Source of the DNA: Paracoccus salipaludis
GTDB taxonomy: Bacteria > Pseudomonadota > Alphaproteobacteria > Rhodobacterales > Rhodobacteraceae
Direction of reading: 5' to 3'
Assembly: GCF_002287065.1 (NCBI RefSeq)
Contig: NZ_NSJZ01000001.1
Coordinates: 434,001 to 498,000 of the forward strand
Length of the DNA stretch: 64,000 nt
Shown here: positions 26,632 to 34,976 of the stretch, in pieces
Numbering within the stretch: the stretch's first letter is position 1
Layout: every line of letters starts with the position of its first letter
Notes under the pieces: model-generated
What the model was told of the DNA's origin: nothing
Database searches by the model: none
What the model saw: only the letters and a program-made list of their open reading frames with translations
Program-made: the position numbers and the translations under genes

Positions 26632-27031
26632 AAGCTTCTTCGTCGGCCGGTGAAGACGAAACTCGGACGTGCAGGCTAAGTAGCTTGCGCCAACGCCTTT
26701 CCCCATCAAACTTGAGCTCGATCTCGAAGGTTCCCGATTTTTTTGCTCTAAAAGGCAGCCCTTTAAGCACAATCAGTGCCGCTGCGTCTTCGTCCGCTAT
26801 TTCAATTGAATATCCACCGCTTTCTTCCTGGCGCTCAGGTGTCTTGATTTTAAATTTGCAAATGTGATTGCCTGGGTTTAATCCAACGAAGGTTGTGAAT
26901 AATGTATATTCAACATTGAACTCGTCATACTCTGTTTCAACAGAACCTGAGACAACCCCAACTAGAGTGTGCGTGCCGCCAATTTCACTGCGAACATCTT
27001 CGCAGAGGATTGAGTTAATATTAACTGACAT
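26618..27031 (-). CDS. DUF6941-like protein (cargo operon gene 3)
   Basis: The 137-residue protein opens with ILCEDVRSEIGGTHTLVGV, a pattern I associate with the uncharacterised DUF6941 family, and continues with beta-strand-like sequence. There is no signal peptide. Codon and base use are much less GC-rich than the surrounding phage genes. Its start overlaps the HTH gene by 11 bases, so it is the last member of a three-gene minus-strand operon. Function unknown; defence, lysogenic conversion or a chaperone for the HTH partner are all possible. Confidence 0.6.
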   Translation of the reverse strand: MSVNINSILCEDVRSEIGGTHTLVGVVSGSVETEYDEFNVEYTLFTTFVGLNPGNHICKFKIKTPERQEESGGYSIEIADEDAAALIVLKGLPFRAKKSGTFEIELKFDGERRWRKLLSLHVRVSSSPADEEASTQS

Positions 27032-27476
27032 TTTCGAACCGGACTTCCTGTCGCGAAGCTACGGCACGTGGTGGAGATCGTCTTGTCTTTCCAGCCTGTG
27101 TTCTAGCATCAGCAGGCTTCCAAATAGCATTGACCTCCATGGCCATAGGTTGTGCAGAGTGGGCACCACAAAAGCTACGCGGCATATGATTCAATTGCTT
27201 AGCTTCGTTTTGTCGATGAAGGTGAACCTCAGGAACAAACCCTAGGGCCCAAGCAATATCGGACAATGTGCGCAGGGTCATATTGCCTTGCCCACGCAGA
27301 ATTTTTGAAAGCGTTCCCTTGTCCATTCCAATCTTCCTGGCAATTAGCGCCTGGTTGATCTGGCGGTCATTCTTATTTTCTTCAAGAAAAGCTTCGACTA
27401 GGCAGCGACGCGTATCGCCGAAGAACTTAGCTGACGCTAAGTCTTTCTCGTCAATCTCAAAGTCGAAGAAGGTCAT
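27021..27476 (-). CDS. XRE-family HTH protein, antitoxin-like (cargo operon gene 2)
   Basis: The 151-residue protein has a helix-turn-helix at about residues 37-72: NQALIARKIGMDKGTLSKIL, then MTLRTLSDIAWALG. That is the arrangement of HigA-like antitoxins and small XRE regulators. The C-terminal 75 residues are basic and unstructured. It overlaps the upstream 165-residue gene by 20 bases and the downstream DUF6941-like gene by 11. It probably autoregulates the operon. It is the only obvious regulator-type gene in the element, so it might also control lysogeny. Confidence 0.75.
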   Translation of the reverse strand: MTFFDFEIDEKDLASAKFFGDTRRCLVEAFLEENKNDRQINQALIARKIGMDKGTLSKILRGQGNMTLRTLSDIAWALGFVPEVHLHRQNEAKQLNHMPRSFCGAHSAQPMAMEVNAIWKPADARTQAGKTRRSPPRAVASRQEVRFENVS

Positions 27477-27954
27477 TTATCTCTCCATGGATAAACTTAG
27501 GAGGGTCTAGATCGAGTGAATTCCTGTGAGCGCAGCACTGAGCGATACATCCTTGATAGGTTATGTTTCTATCAGCGAGTTTCCTTTTGGTCGATATAAC
27601 AGACGCAATGAAGTCTCGCCGGCGCCAGAACCAACCAAAGATTCTAAGATCTGGGGTGCGAAGCTCGTGGATCCAGTCAGGGTGCTCGATGAGGGTTTTT
27701 GGTCTGAAGTTGTGGATAGGCTCGTTGACCATCAAACGTCGGAAGACGTCAGCAAGTTGCTGCGATGGTGTCTCAACCCCCTCAAACACGCCATCTGACT
27801 TCAGCGTCTTGAGGTTCTCATGAATCCACTGACCTGCGAGTTCACCAATGTATATACTCCTTACGACCTCTGCCCCCAGCGCAAGGCGGGGCGGCCATAG
27901 CTGGAGAGGACCACCGTTGCTTGCTAGTTGCCGCGCTGTTGGCATAAATGTCAA
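27457..27954 (-). CDS. Unknown protein, possible toxin (cargo operon gene 1)
   Basis: The 165-residue product is not assigned to a family. A region near residues 85-125 (WIHELRTPDLRIFGWFWRRRDF, followed by a Lys/Arg-rich STKRKLADR) faintly resembles the core of HigB/RelE-type toxins, and a downstream XRE gene overlapping by 20 bases fits a toxin-antitoxin order. The length is longer than typical HigB. The gene is AT-richer than its neighbours, which suggests separate acquisition. I would treat toxin as a hypothesis only. Confidence 0.5.
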   Translation of the reverse strand: MTFMPTARQLASNGGPLQLWPPRLALGAEVVRSIYIGELAGQWIHENLKTLKSDGVFEGVETPSQQLADVFRRLMVNEPIHNFRPKTLIEHPDWIHELRTPDLRIFGWFWRRRDFIASVISTKRKLADRNITYQGCIAQCCAHRNSLDLDPPKFIHGEINDLLRL

Positions 27955-28209
27955 CCTTCCAAACGCATAAGTTTCAACACAGTGATGTCAAATCATCGCC
28001 CATGAGGGCTGACGCAGCAGCGTCGAGGGGTCTCGCTCGGTGCTAACCTATCTGCGACCTATGCCTAGGCATAGTGGGGGTGGTTCTAGAAAACCGCAAG
28101 GAGTCGACAAACCGGCGGTCCAAGGCGCGCACAAGATACGTCCGAAATAACTTTTTCAGTCCAGGGTAATATGATACCATGACCGCTGTGAGAAGTTGCC
28201 CTGTGTCTT
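27955..28209. other. Divergent intergenic region with palindromes
   Basis: This 255-base gap separates the cargo operon from the second structural block. It contains a perfect 16-base palindrome, CTATGCCTAGGCATAG, at 28059-28074, and a GGTA-N6-TACC site at 28165-28178 like the one before the portal. Promoters for both directions should be here. No reading frame is convincing. Confidence 0.6.
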
Positions 28210-28512
28210 GTGAGTATGCCTGTTCCCATTACCCTGATCCGCGCGCACCTGAACCTTGACCATGACCACGACGACGAGCTGCTGACGCACTACACCGACG
28301 CCGCCGAGGCGTGGGTCGCGGCCTACACCGGCCAGCCCTTCAGCCGGCACTCGCTGGAGACGCAAGCGGTCCTGATGCTGGTCGCGCACTCTTACGAGAA
28401 CCGCGAGGCCGTTTCGTTCGCCAACCCGTTCTCGCTGCCGTTTGGCGTCCATGACGTCCTTTCGCCGCTGAAGGCCCGCATCACCGGGCACCAGGCCGAG
28501 GTGACGGCATGA
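28210..28512 (+). CDS. Head-tail connector protein
   Basis: The 100-residue helical protein matches the Phage_connect_1 (HK97 gp6-like) adaptor family: TLIRAHLNLDHDHDDELLTHYTDAAEAWV near the N-terminus is the standard opening. It forms the ring under the portal. The start is GTG at 28210 or the ATG two codons later. Its stop overlaps the gp10-like gene (ATGA). It normally follows the capsid gene, from which cargo now separates it by about 2.6 kb. Confidence 0.85.
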   Translation: MSMPVPITLIRAHLNLDHDHDDELLTHYTDAAEAWVAAYTGQPFSRHSLETQAVLMLVAHSYENREAVSFANPFSLPFGVHDVLSPLKARITGHQAEVTA

Positions 28513-28991
28513 GCATCACCAGGCAGAGCAGCGACCGGCTGGCGAAGCGCCTGGCTGCGGTCGCGCCCGAGATCAAGGCGAAGCTGGTTCCGGCCCTGGT
28601 CAAGTCTGCCGAGGAGGTCGCGGACAAGGCGCGCGCCCTGGCCGAGGCGTCCCGGCGCACCGACGAGACGATCGAGAGCATCACCGTGACCCCGCCCGGC
28701 GGCACGACCCCAGCCTACGCCCAGGGCAGGCAGAGCACGCGGGCGCATGAGCTTCAGGCCCTGGTCACGGTTGGCTCGCCCGAGGTCCGCACCGGGCACC
28801 TGGTCGAGTTCGGCACCGGCGAGCGCCACCACGCGGACGGCACCCCAACCGGCAAGATGGAGGCGCAGCCCTTCATGTTGCCCTCCTGGCGCTTGTCGAA
28901 GGCCCGTGTCGAGCGCAGGATCAACCGCGCCATCAACGCCGGCGTGAAGGCTGCCGTCGCGGGCGGGAACGGGGGCAGTAATGACGCCTGA
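28509..28991 (+). CDS. HK97 gp10-family tail-joining protein
   Basis: The 160-residue protein resembles the HK97 gp10/tail completion family. It has a helical Lys/Ala-rich N-terminus (VAPEIKAKLVPALVKSAEEV) and a central VGSPEVRTGHLVEFGTGERHH stretch typical of the family, followed by PFMLPSWRLSK. It would help cap the tail tube or join it to the head. Overlaps: four bases with the connector, eleven with the DUF3168 gene. Confidence 0.83.
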   Translation: MSITRQSSDRLAKRLAAVAPEIKAKLVPALVKSAEEVADKARALAEASRRTDETIESITVTPPGGTTPAYAQGRQSTRAHELQALVTVGSPEVRTGHLVEFGTGERHHADGTPTGKMEAQPFMLPSWRLSKARVERRINRAINAGVKAAVAGGNGGSNDA

Positions 28992-29385
28992 CCTCGCCTT
29001 TCAGACCGCTGTCCGTGCCGCCCTGGTGCCCGCCCTTGCGGGACTGGTGGAGCCTTCGAGCATCCGCACCGGCACCACCCGGCCCGAGAGCTTCCCGGCG
29101 GTGCTGATGTCCATTTCGGGCATCGAGATCACCGGCCGAGCTGCGGGCGGGCAGATCGTGGCGCAGCTCGACGCCATGCTGCACGTCTGGAGTTGCGACG
29201 ATGACGCTGAGACCGCCCAGGCGATCGGCGCGACCATCCTGCGCGCCGTCCTGGACGCGCCTAGGGCCTCGGAGATCGCCTTCGACGCCTGGCACCGGCC
29301 TTCGCTCGCCTGGGTCGCGGACCCCGCCCGCGAGGCGCTGCACGGCGCTGTGTCGCTGTCTGCCGTTGTGAGGTGGCGGGAATGA
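28981..29385 (+). CDS. DUF3168 tail terminator-like protein
   Basis: The 134-residue product fits the DUF3168/gp17-type tail completion family, with an N-terminal helix (LAFQTAVRAALVPALAGLV), a beta core (FPAVLMSISGIEITG, LDAMLHVWSC) and the EAQAIGATI-like helix. These proteins end tail-tube growth and contact the head-tail joint. It overlaps both neighbours, which supports translation as part of the block. Confidence 0.78.
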   Translation: MTPDLAFQTAVRAALVPALAGLVEPSSIRTGTTRPESFPAVLMSISGIEITGRAAGGQIVAQLDAMLHVWSCDDDAETAQAIGATILRAVLDAPRASEIAFDAWHRPSLAWVADPAREALHGAVSLSAVVRWRE

Positions 29386-29696
29386 GAGCCGGCAAGCTGA
29401 CACATACCATCGCCATCGAGCGCGAGGTCGAGACCGTGAAGCCGTCCGGCCATGTTTCGCGCACCTGGGCGACCATCGCCACCATGCGCGCCGAGCAGAA
29501 GCAGGGAAGCGCGACCGAGTTCCTCGCCGGCTTCGGCGAGGGCACCGAGAGCAACGTGATCTTCCTGATCCGCTGGCCGGGCATCGAGATCACCGTCGCC
29601 GACCGGATCACCCACGCGGGCAAGAGTTACAACATCAAGAGCTTGGTCGAGATCGGGCGCCGTCGCGGCCTAGAGCTTAGGGTTTCTGCAGCATGA
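29382..29696 (+). CDS. Head-tail adaptor (head closure) protein
   Basis: The 104-residue protein matches the head-tail joining family (SPP1 gp16-like): RAGKLTHTIAIEREVE at the N-terminus, a variable loop with AEQKQGSATEF, then FLIRWPGIEITVADRITHAGKSYNI, a characteristic ending. The ATG overlaps the DUF3168 stop (ATGA). Its 3' end overlaps the minus-strand membrane gene by 20 bases. The usual next gene, the major tail tube, is absent. Confidence 0.85.
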   Translation: MRAGKLTHTIAIEREVETVKPSGHVSRTWATIATMRAEQKQGSATEFLAGFGEGTESNVIFLIRWPGIEITVADRITHAGKSYNIKSLVEIGRRRGLELRVSAA

Positions 29697-29958
29697 CTCC
29701 GCCGGGACAAACAACTTCAGCAGTCTCCCTTGCCACAGCTGCACCTTCGATATGCCGTCCTTCTAAGTTTCTTGCTTCTACCTCTAAGAAAAGACCGCAC
29801 TTACCACCATCAGTAACAAGCTTGGGCATATCTACGACTGTTCGGCCAGCTTTAGTGATAAGCGGCAATCCAAAAAAAAGAAGAAGAGCCACGATCATCA
29901 GACCTGCAGCTCCACCGATCATCGTCTTTCTCATCGTCATTCCAGCCCTCCGCCACAA
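29677..29958 (-). CDS. Small single-pass membrane protein (cargo)
   Basis: The 93-residue product has one membrane segment (GAAGLMIVALLLFFGLPLI, near residues 15-35) and a C-terminal domain with two Cys (GKCGLFLEVE and VVCPGG). A start at the ATG six codons in (29940) is also possible. It lies on the opposite strand to the head and packaging genes, is AT-richer, and overlaps the adaptor gene by 20 bases, as lysogenic cargo ('moron') genes often do. A role in superinfection exclusion is possible but unsupported. Confidence 0.55.
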   Translation of the reverse strand: MWRRAGMTMRKTMIGGAAGLMIVALLLFFGLPLITKAGRTVVDMPKLVTDGGKCGLFLEVEARNLEGRHIEGAAVARETAEVVCPGGVMLQKP

Positions 29959-29975
29959 TCACTGACAAAATCCAA

Positions 29976-30347
29976 ATGAGTATTCATACACGAGGCCGCA
30001 AGCCCGGCCTAGTCGCCGATCGCGAGGCCCTGACGATGGTTCCGCCGGCGCCTGCCTGGCTATCCCGCTGGGCGAAGGCCGAGTGGAAGCGCGCGGTCCC
30101 AGAGTTAGTGCAGCGGGGCATTCTGACCCGCGCCGACTTGGGCGCAATGGAAAGCTACTGCGTTGCTGCTGGATCGGCTCGGCAGATCACCGAGGCAATG
30201 GCCGCCATGCTGCTGCCCGACCTAAAGATGGGCGGCCTGCAAATCCGCTATGCCACCCTGGCGCGTCAGCTAGGGGCAGAATTGGGACTGTCACCTGTCA
30301 CCTGTCAGCCGATCGAGGATCGCGGGCGCCTCTGCCGCAGAGGATGA
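29976..30347 (+). CDS. terS: Terminase small subunit (P27 family)
   Basis: The 123-residue protein recognises phage DNA for packaging. It fits the P27 family: an RGRKPG opening, APAWLSRWAKAEWKRAVPEL and then GILTRADLGAMESYCVA, the standard family helices. It directly precedes the large subunit, with a gap of about 20 bases. It is somewhat shorter than typical members at the C-terminus. Confidence 0.88.
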   Translation: MSIHTRGRKPGLVADREALTMVPPAPAWLSRWAKAEWKRAVPELVQRGILTRADLGAMESYCVAAGSARQITEAMAAMLLPDLKMGGLQIRYATLARQLGAELGLSPVTCQPIEDRGRLCRRG

Positions 30348-30368
30348 TGCCCCAAACCCGCTGGACGT

Positions 30369-32018
30369 GTGACCATGACCGCCAGCACCTTCCCGACGTG
30401 GATCACCTCGATCGACCCGGTCCCGGACCCCACAGGCGCAGGCGAGCGCGCCGCCACGTTCCTGCGCCGGCTGCGCCATCCCAATGCTGCCAACGTCAAC
30501 GCCCCGCCCGGCACCCTGGCGTTCCCGCGCGCCTTCCACCTATTCCCGTGGCAAGAGCGCCTGGTCCGCGCCATCTACTCGCCCAGGCACCCGGATGGGT
30601 CGCGCGTGGTGAAGACCGTCTTCCTTATGCTGCCCCGTGGCGGGCGCAAGACGAGCATCGCCGCCGGCCTGTCGCTGCTGCACCTTTTCGGCCCCGAGAC
30701 GCGCCCCGCCGGGCAGATCGTCTTCGCCGCCTGCGATCGCGAGCAGGCATCCATCGGCTTCCGCGAGGCCGCGAACATCATCCGCGAGGACAAGCGCCTG
30801 CTGGGCGCGGTGAAGATCAGGGACGCCTTCAACTCGAAGAAGCAGATCACCTTCAACCGGAACGGCTCGACCCTGACCGCCCTGGCGTCCGATGGGGGCG
30901 CGGCCCACGGGCTGACGCCGTCGTTCACCCTGGTTGACGAGGTCCATGCCTGGAAGGGCCGCGACCTCTGGGAGGCCATCAAGAGCGGGCAGGCCAAGGT
31001 CGACGACAGCCTCATGGTCATCTGCACCACGGCAGGCCGGGGCGCCGACAATCTCGCTGCGAGCCTCTACGACTACGCCCGCCGCGTGGCATCGGGCGAG
31101 ATCATCAACCCCGAGTTTCTGCCCGTCCTGTTCCAAGCCGAGCCGGGTGACGACTGGCGCGACGAAGCGGTGTGGCACAAGGCCAACCCCGGCTTGACCC
31201 ACGGCTTCCCGTCCCTGTCCGGTCTCAGGGCGCTGGCGAAGGAAGCCGAGGACAATCCGGCCGAGCTGGCGAGCTTCAAGCAGTTCAACTTGAACATCTG
31301 GCAGGCGAACAGCCGCGACCCGCTCTTCGACCTCGACACCTGGGACGCCCGCTGCCTGGACGACGACGAGGCCGATCTCGAAGCGCTGCCCGCCTACATT
31401 GGCGTCGACCTGTCCGTGTCGGGCGACCTGTCTGCCGTGTCGATCGCCTTCCGGCACAATGATGGACAGATCACGCTGCGATCGCGCCTGTTTGTGCCTG
31501 GCGAGGGCCTGAAGGAGCGCAGCGACCGCGAGGGCATCGACTACGCCTTGCATGAAGCGGACGGGCGCTGGCTGACCGTCTGCCCCGGCCCGATCATCGA
31601 CCACGCGGCCGTCGAGGACCACATTCGCGAGCTTTGCGCGACCTGTGACGTCCAGCAGATCGCCTTCGACCCGCATCTCGCCCGGCGAATGATGCAGGAG
31701 CTGCACGAGGATGGGCTGCCCGTGATCGAGTTCCGGCAGGCGCCTTTGACGATGGGCGTTGCCGCCGGCGACCTAGAGCGCGTGGTTAATGGACGCCTGA
31801 TCCGGCACGATGGAAACCCGGTCCTTCGCCATCACTTCGACAACGTCGCTGCGAGCCGGCACCCCGTCACCGGCCTAACTCGGATGCACAAGACCCGAGA
31901 CACCGCACGAATTGACGGCGCCGTCGCGTCCACAATGGCAGTTAGTCGCGCCGTAATGGCAGAAAACACCAGATCGCGTTATGAAGATGACGACGTTACT
32001 GGCCTGATGATGATTTAA
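30369..32018 (+). CDS. terL: Terminase large subunit
   Basis: TerL is the packaging motor and nuclease. The 549-residue product has an ATPase domain with Walker A-like PRGGRKTS at residues 89-96 and Walker B TLVDEVHAW at about 187-195. The nuclease domain begins near residue 345 with YIGVDLSVSGDLSAVS, whose acidic residues should bind metal. The start is GTG at 30369 or ATG at 30375. The gene is intact and full length for the HK97-like (terminase_1) family. Confidence 0.93.
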   Translation: MTMTASTFPTWITSIDPVPDPTGAGERAATFLRRLRHPNAANVNAPPGTLAFPRAFHLFPWQERLVRAIYSPRHPDGSRVVKTVFLMLPRGGRKTSIAAGLSLLHLFGPETRPAGQIVFAACDREQASIGFREAANIIREDKRLLGAVKIRDAFNSKKQITFNRNGSTLTALASDGGAAHGLTPSFTLVDEVHAWKGRDLWEAIKSGQAKVDDSLMVICTTAGRGADNLAASLYDYARRVASGEIINPEFLPVLFQAEPGDDWRDEAVWHKANPGLTHGFPSLSGLRALAKEAEDNPAELASFKQFNLNIWQANSRDPLFDLDTWDARCLDDDEADLEALPAYIGVDLSVSGDLSAVSIAFRHNDGQITLRSRLFVPGEGLKERSDREGIDYALHEADGRWLTVCPGPIIDHAAVEDHIRELCATCDVQQIAFDPHLARRMMQELHEDGLPVIEFRQAPLTMGVAAGDLERVVNGRLIRHDGNPVLRHHFDNVAASRHPVTGLTRMHKTRDTARIDGAVASTMAVSRAVMAENTRSRYEDDDVTGLMMI

Positions 32019-32032
32019 TTAGTGAGACTGTT

Positions 32033-34564
32033 ATGAGCGAAAACGCAATGCCCGGTCTGGTAATCGACATTGAAGGTCGAATTACGAAACTTGAGCAATC
32101 TCTGAAACGCGCCAATGACAAGCAGCGAAAAGCTGCTGCCGAAATGGAAGCGCGCGCCCGATCGAGCGCCAAAAAGATGGAAGCTGCCTATCAGAACATG
32201 GGCAACAACATCGGCGCCGCCTTCAAGAAACTCGCCGGCCCCGCCATTGCCATCGCGGGCGTTGCCAGCATCCAGCAGCTCGCGTCGAAACTGAACGGCC
32301 TGGCGAACGATTACCGCGAGATCGAGAACACCCTCCGCGGCATCGGCGAGACCACCGACGAGGCCGCCGAGAAGCTGGCAGGCGCCGCGATGCGCAGCGG
32401 GGCCGGGCTTCAGGACATGGCGGGCGCCGTGGCCCGCATCCAGAAGGCCAGCGAAGGCGGCTATGACGAGACCATCCGCCGCGTCGAGACCCTGACGAAG
32501 CTCCTGGCCGTGGGTGGCGCCAGCGCCGAGGAGACGTCCAGCGTCGTCACCCAGCTCGGACAGGCGCTGTCGTCCGGCGTCCTTCAGGGCGACGAGCTGC
32601 GCAGCCTGCGCGAGGCCGCGCCGGTCGAGCTGCTGGACGCCATCGCGCGGGCAGCCGGCACCACCCGCGCCCAGCTCAAGGACTTCGGCGCCGATGGGAA
32701 GCTGACCAGCGACATCATCCTGAAGGCCCTGGACGACATGGCAGCCCAGGCCGACGCCTCCTTCGGCAAGATGGACCTGACCGCCGGTCGCGCCGCGAAC
32801 AACATGGCGACGGCGATGACCACGTTCTTCGGCCGCTTGGACGAAGGCACCGGCCTGTCGCAGCGCCTGGCGACCGCCATCAACGACCTTGCCATCTACC
32901 TCAACGACAATGCCGACGCTGCCGAGCAGTTCGGGCGGTCCCTCATGGCCGGCTTCGACACCGCCATGCAGCTCGCCGAGGATGCGGGCGCGAAGCTGTC
33001 GCAGCTCGCCGACATGATCCGCGACGGCCTGGGCTTCCCCGAGTTCGAGGAGCAGGCAGTCGGCACCGGCGTCACCGTGACCGAGGCCCTGGCCGAGATC
33101 GTCGGCGCCGTCGCCACCCTCAACGGCGCCATCGAGGGCGCAGCCGAGGCGACCCGCGAGGCGTTTGCGAAGATCCCCGATGCCATCAGCGGGGCGATGC
33201 AGAGCGCCATCAACGCCGTGATCGGCGGCGTCGAGAGCATGGTCAACCGCGTCCTCGACGGCGTCCGCACGGTTGCCCAGGCGGTGGACAGCGTGACCGC
33301 GAAAATCCCCGGCACCGAGGGCACCAACCTTGCCGCCGGCATCGGCACCGTGACCCTGGGCCGTGTGTCGGGCCTGGCGACCAACTACAGCACCCGGTCG
33401 ATCGGCGACGCCTACGAGGAAGGCCGCGCCCGTGGCGAGGCTGCGGTCAACGACCTGGCCGAGGGCTTCAGCGACTACGTCGAAGGCGTCTACCAGGGGC
33501 ACCTGGACCGCCGGAACCGCGAGGGCGCCGAGGACGACGCGGCCCGCCCGTCCAAGCGCGAGACCGTCGAGCCGGAAGGCACCGGCGGCGTTGGCGGGGG
33601 CGGCAAAACGCGGACCAAGGGCGGCAAAGGGGGCGGTAAAACCAAGCGCGCCGAGCCGGACCTCTTCGAGAGCGCCCGGCAGAGCATCACCGACCTGGAG
33701 CGCCAGCTTCAGTTGATCGGCCTGACGAACGAGCAGGTCGCGACCATGCAGGCCAAGTGGGCGCTGCTGGACGAGGCGAAGAAGCGCGGCATCCCGGTCA
33801 ACGCCGAGCTGAACGCGAAGATCGAGGCCCAGGCCGCCCAGGTGGGCAAGTTGACCGGCGAGCTGGAGCGCGCCGAGATCGCGCAGGATCGCTTCGACAG
33901 CGCCATCGACGGCATCGCTGGGGCAATGGCTGGCGCCCTGACCGGTGGGCAGAGCCTGCGCGAGGGCCTGGCGGACGTCTTCAAGGGCATCGCCGAGGAC
34001 ATTCTGAAGAGCGGCATCAAGGACGCCCTGGTTGGGCAGTTCGGCGGCGCCGGCAGCGGCTTCCTGGACGGTCTGCTGGGCTGGGGCATGTCCATGTTCA
34101 CCGGCGGCGTCTTGGGCGGCGACAGCCTGTCCCAGGCCCTGCGCGGGACCGGCGCCTTCGGCTTCGCGACCGGCGGCTACACCGGTGACGGCGGCAAGCT
34201 CGAACCGGCAGGCGTTGTCCACCGTAGCGAGTTCGTCCTGTCGAAGGCTGCCGTCGAACGCCTGGGCGTCGGCAACTTGGAGGCGCTGCACCAGAGCGCC
34301 CTGAAGGGCTACAGCGGGGGCGGCCTGGTAGGTGACAGCGGGAAGGCCAAGCGCGCCGTCAGCAGCGCCACTAGGGCCGCTGCGGGCGCCCCGACCATCA
34401 CCATGTCGCCGACGATCAACGTCAACGCGACCGGCGGCACCTTCGAGCAGAACGCCGACCTCGCGAAGCAAATCTCGGCCGAGACCGAGCGCGCCATGCG
34501 CGCCATGATCCAGCGGGAGTTGGTCGAGCAGATGCGCCCTGGCAACGTCCTGTCGCGCCGGTAA
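32033..34564 (+). CDS. Phage tail tape measure protein
   Basis: The 843-residue protein has the TMP N-terminal domain (about residues 60-270): ALSSGVLQGDELRSLREAAP and GADGKLTSDIILKAL are diagnostic. An Ala-rich coiled region, a Gly/Lys linker near residue 520 (GGGGKTRTKGG) and a second coil follow. The end carries FATGGYTGDGG...GVVHRSEFVL, typical of the C-terminus. Tail length scales with TMP length, so a short tail (order of 120-130 nm at 1.5 angstrom per residue) would be predicted. Tube and baseplate genes that normally flank it are missing. Confidence 0.92.
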   Translation: MSENAMPGLVIDIEGRITKLEQSLKRANDKQRKAAAEMEARARSSAKKMEAAYQNMGNNIGAAFKKLAGPAIAIAGVASIQQLASKLNGLANDYREIENTLRGIGETTDEAAEKLAGAAMRSGAGLQDMAGAVARIQKASEGGYDETIRRVETLTKLLAVGGASAEETSSVVTQLGQALSSGVLQGDELRSLREAAPVELLDAIARAAGTTRAQLKDFGADGKLTSDIILKALDDMAAQADASFGKMDLTAGRAANNMATAMTTFFGRLDEGTGLSQRLATAINDLAIYLNDNADAAEQFGRSLMAGFDTAMQLAEDAGAKLSQLADMIRDGLGFPEFEEQAVGTGVTVTEALAEIVGAVATLNGAIEGAAEATREAFAKIPDAISGAMQSAINAVIGGVESMVNRVLDGVRTVAQAVDSVTAKIPGTEGTNLAAGIGTVTLGRVSGLATNYSTRSIGDAYEEGRARGEAAVNDLAEGFSDYVEGVYQGHLDRRNREGAEDDAARPSKRETVEPEGTGGVGGGGKTRTKGGKGGGKTKRAEPDLFESARQSITDLERQLQLIGLTNEQVATMQAKWALLDEAKKRGIPVNAELNAKIEAQAAQVGKLTGELERAEIAQDRFDSAIDGIAGAMAGALTGGQSLREGLADVFKGIAEDILKSGIKDALVGQFGGAGSGFLDGLLGWGMSMFTGGVLGGDSLSQALRGTGAFGFATGGYTGDGGKLEPAGVVHRSEFVLSKAAVERLGVGNLEALHQSALKGYSGGGLVGDSGKAKRAVSSATRAAAGAPTITMSPTINVNATGGTFEQNADLAKQISAETERAMRAMIQRELVEQMRPGNVLSRR

Positions 34565-34882
34565 CACCCACACTGCCGGAGAGCGCCGGAGAGAGTCACC
34601 AGCGGCCTTGAGGGCTTCGCCGGCGGCTGGACAACCGAGAGCACCCTGAAGGCCGCCAGTGACTCGATGCGGGCTTCCCAGGACTCACCGGAACGGCAAG
34701 ACCCCGCCCCCGACCGGCAGAGGGTGACGGAAGACCCCGACGGGACGCTAGTTTCGGTCTTGCCAGTGGCGGAGGCGGGACCGCGCGCCAGCGCGGGACA
34801 GCCGGAGCCTGGGGGACGGGCAGGTTCCTGTTCTTCCTGGTGGAGGGGGTGGCCCTGCGGGCGCGTCAGCCGGGACGTGGGA

Positions 34883-34976
34883 GATGTAACGCTTGTCCGG
34901 CGCCCGTGTTTACCTGTTACTTCAAGAAGTAAATAAGAAGTAAGTAAGTATACTCACGCAGGACAAGCGTTACATC
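34883..34976. repeat. 16-bp inverted repeat flanking AT-rich core
   Basis: GATGTAACGCTTGTCC at 34883-34898 recurs as its exact reverse complement at 34961-34976. Between them are a perfect palindrome TTACTTCAAGAAGTAA (34917-34932) and overlapping AAGTAA units up to 34953. The arrangement suits paired operators around a promoter, or an origin. AAGTAAGTAT recurs at 36406-36415. Confidence 0.75.

Noticed and set aside
32015..34573. Open frame of 852 codons antisense to the tape measure gene
   Set aside because: It mirrors the GC-rich codon pattern of the tape measure gene. The predicted protein has no family-like sequence, and the sense gene has clear TMP motifs.
34667..34936. 89-codon frame after the tape measure gene
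   Set aside because: Arg/Pro/Gly-rich translation, no ribosome-binding site, and it ends within the inverted-repeat region.
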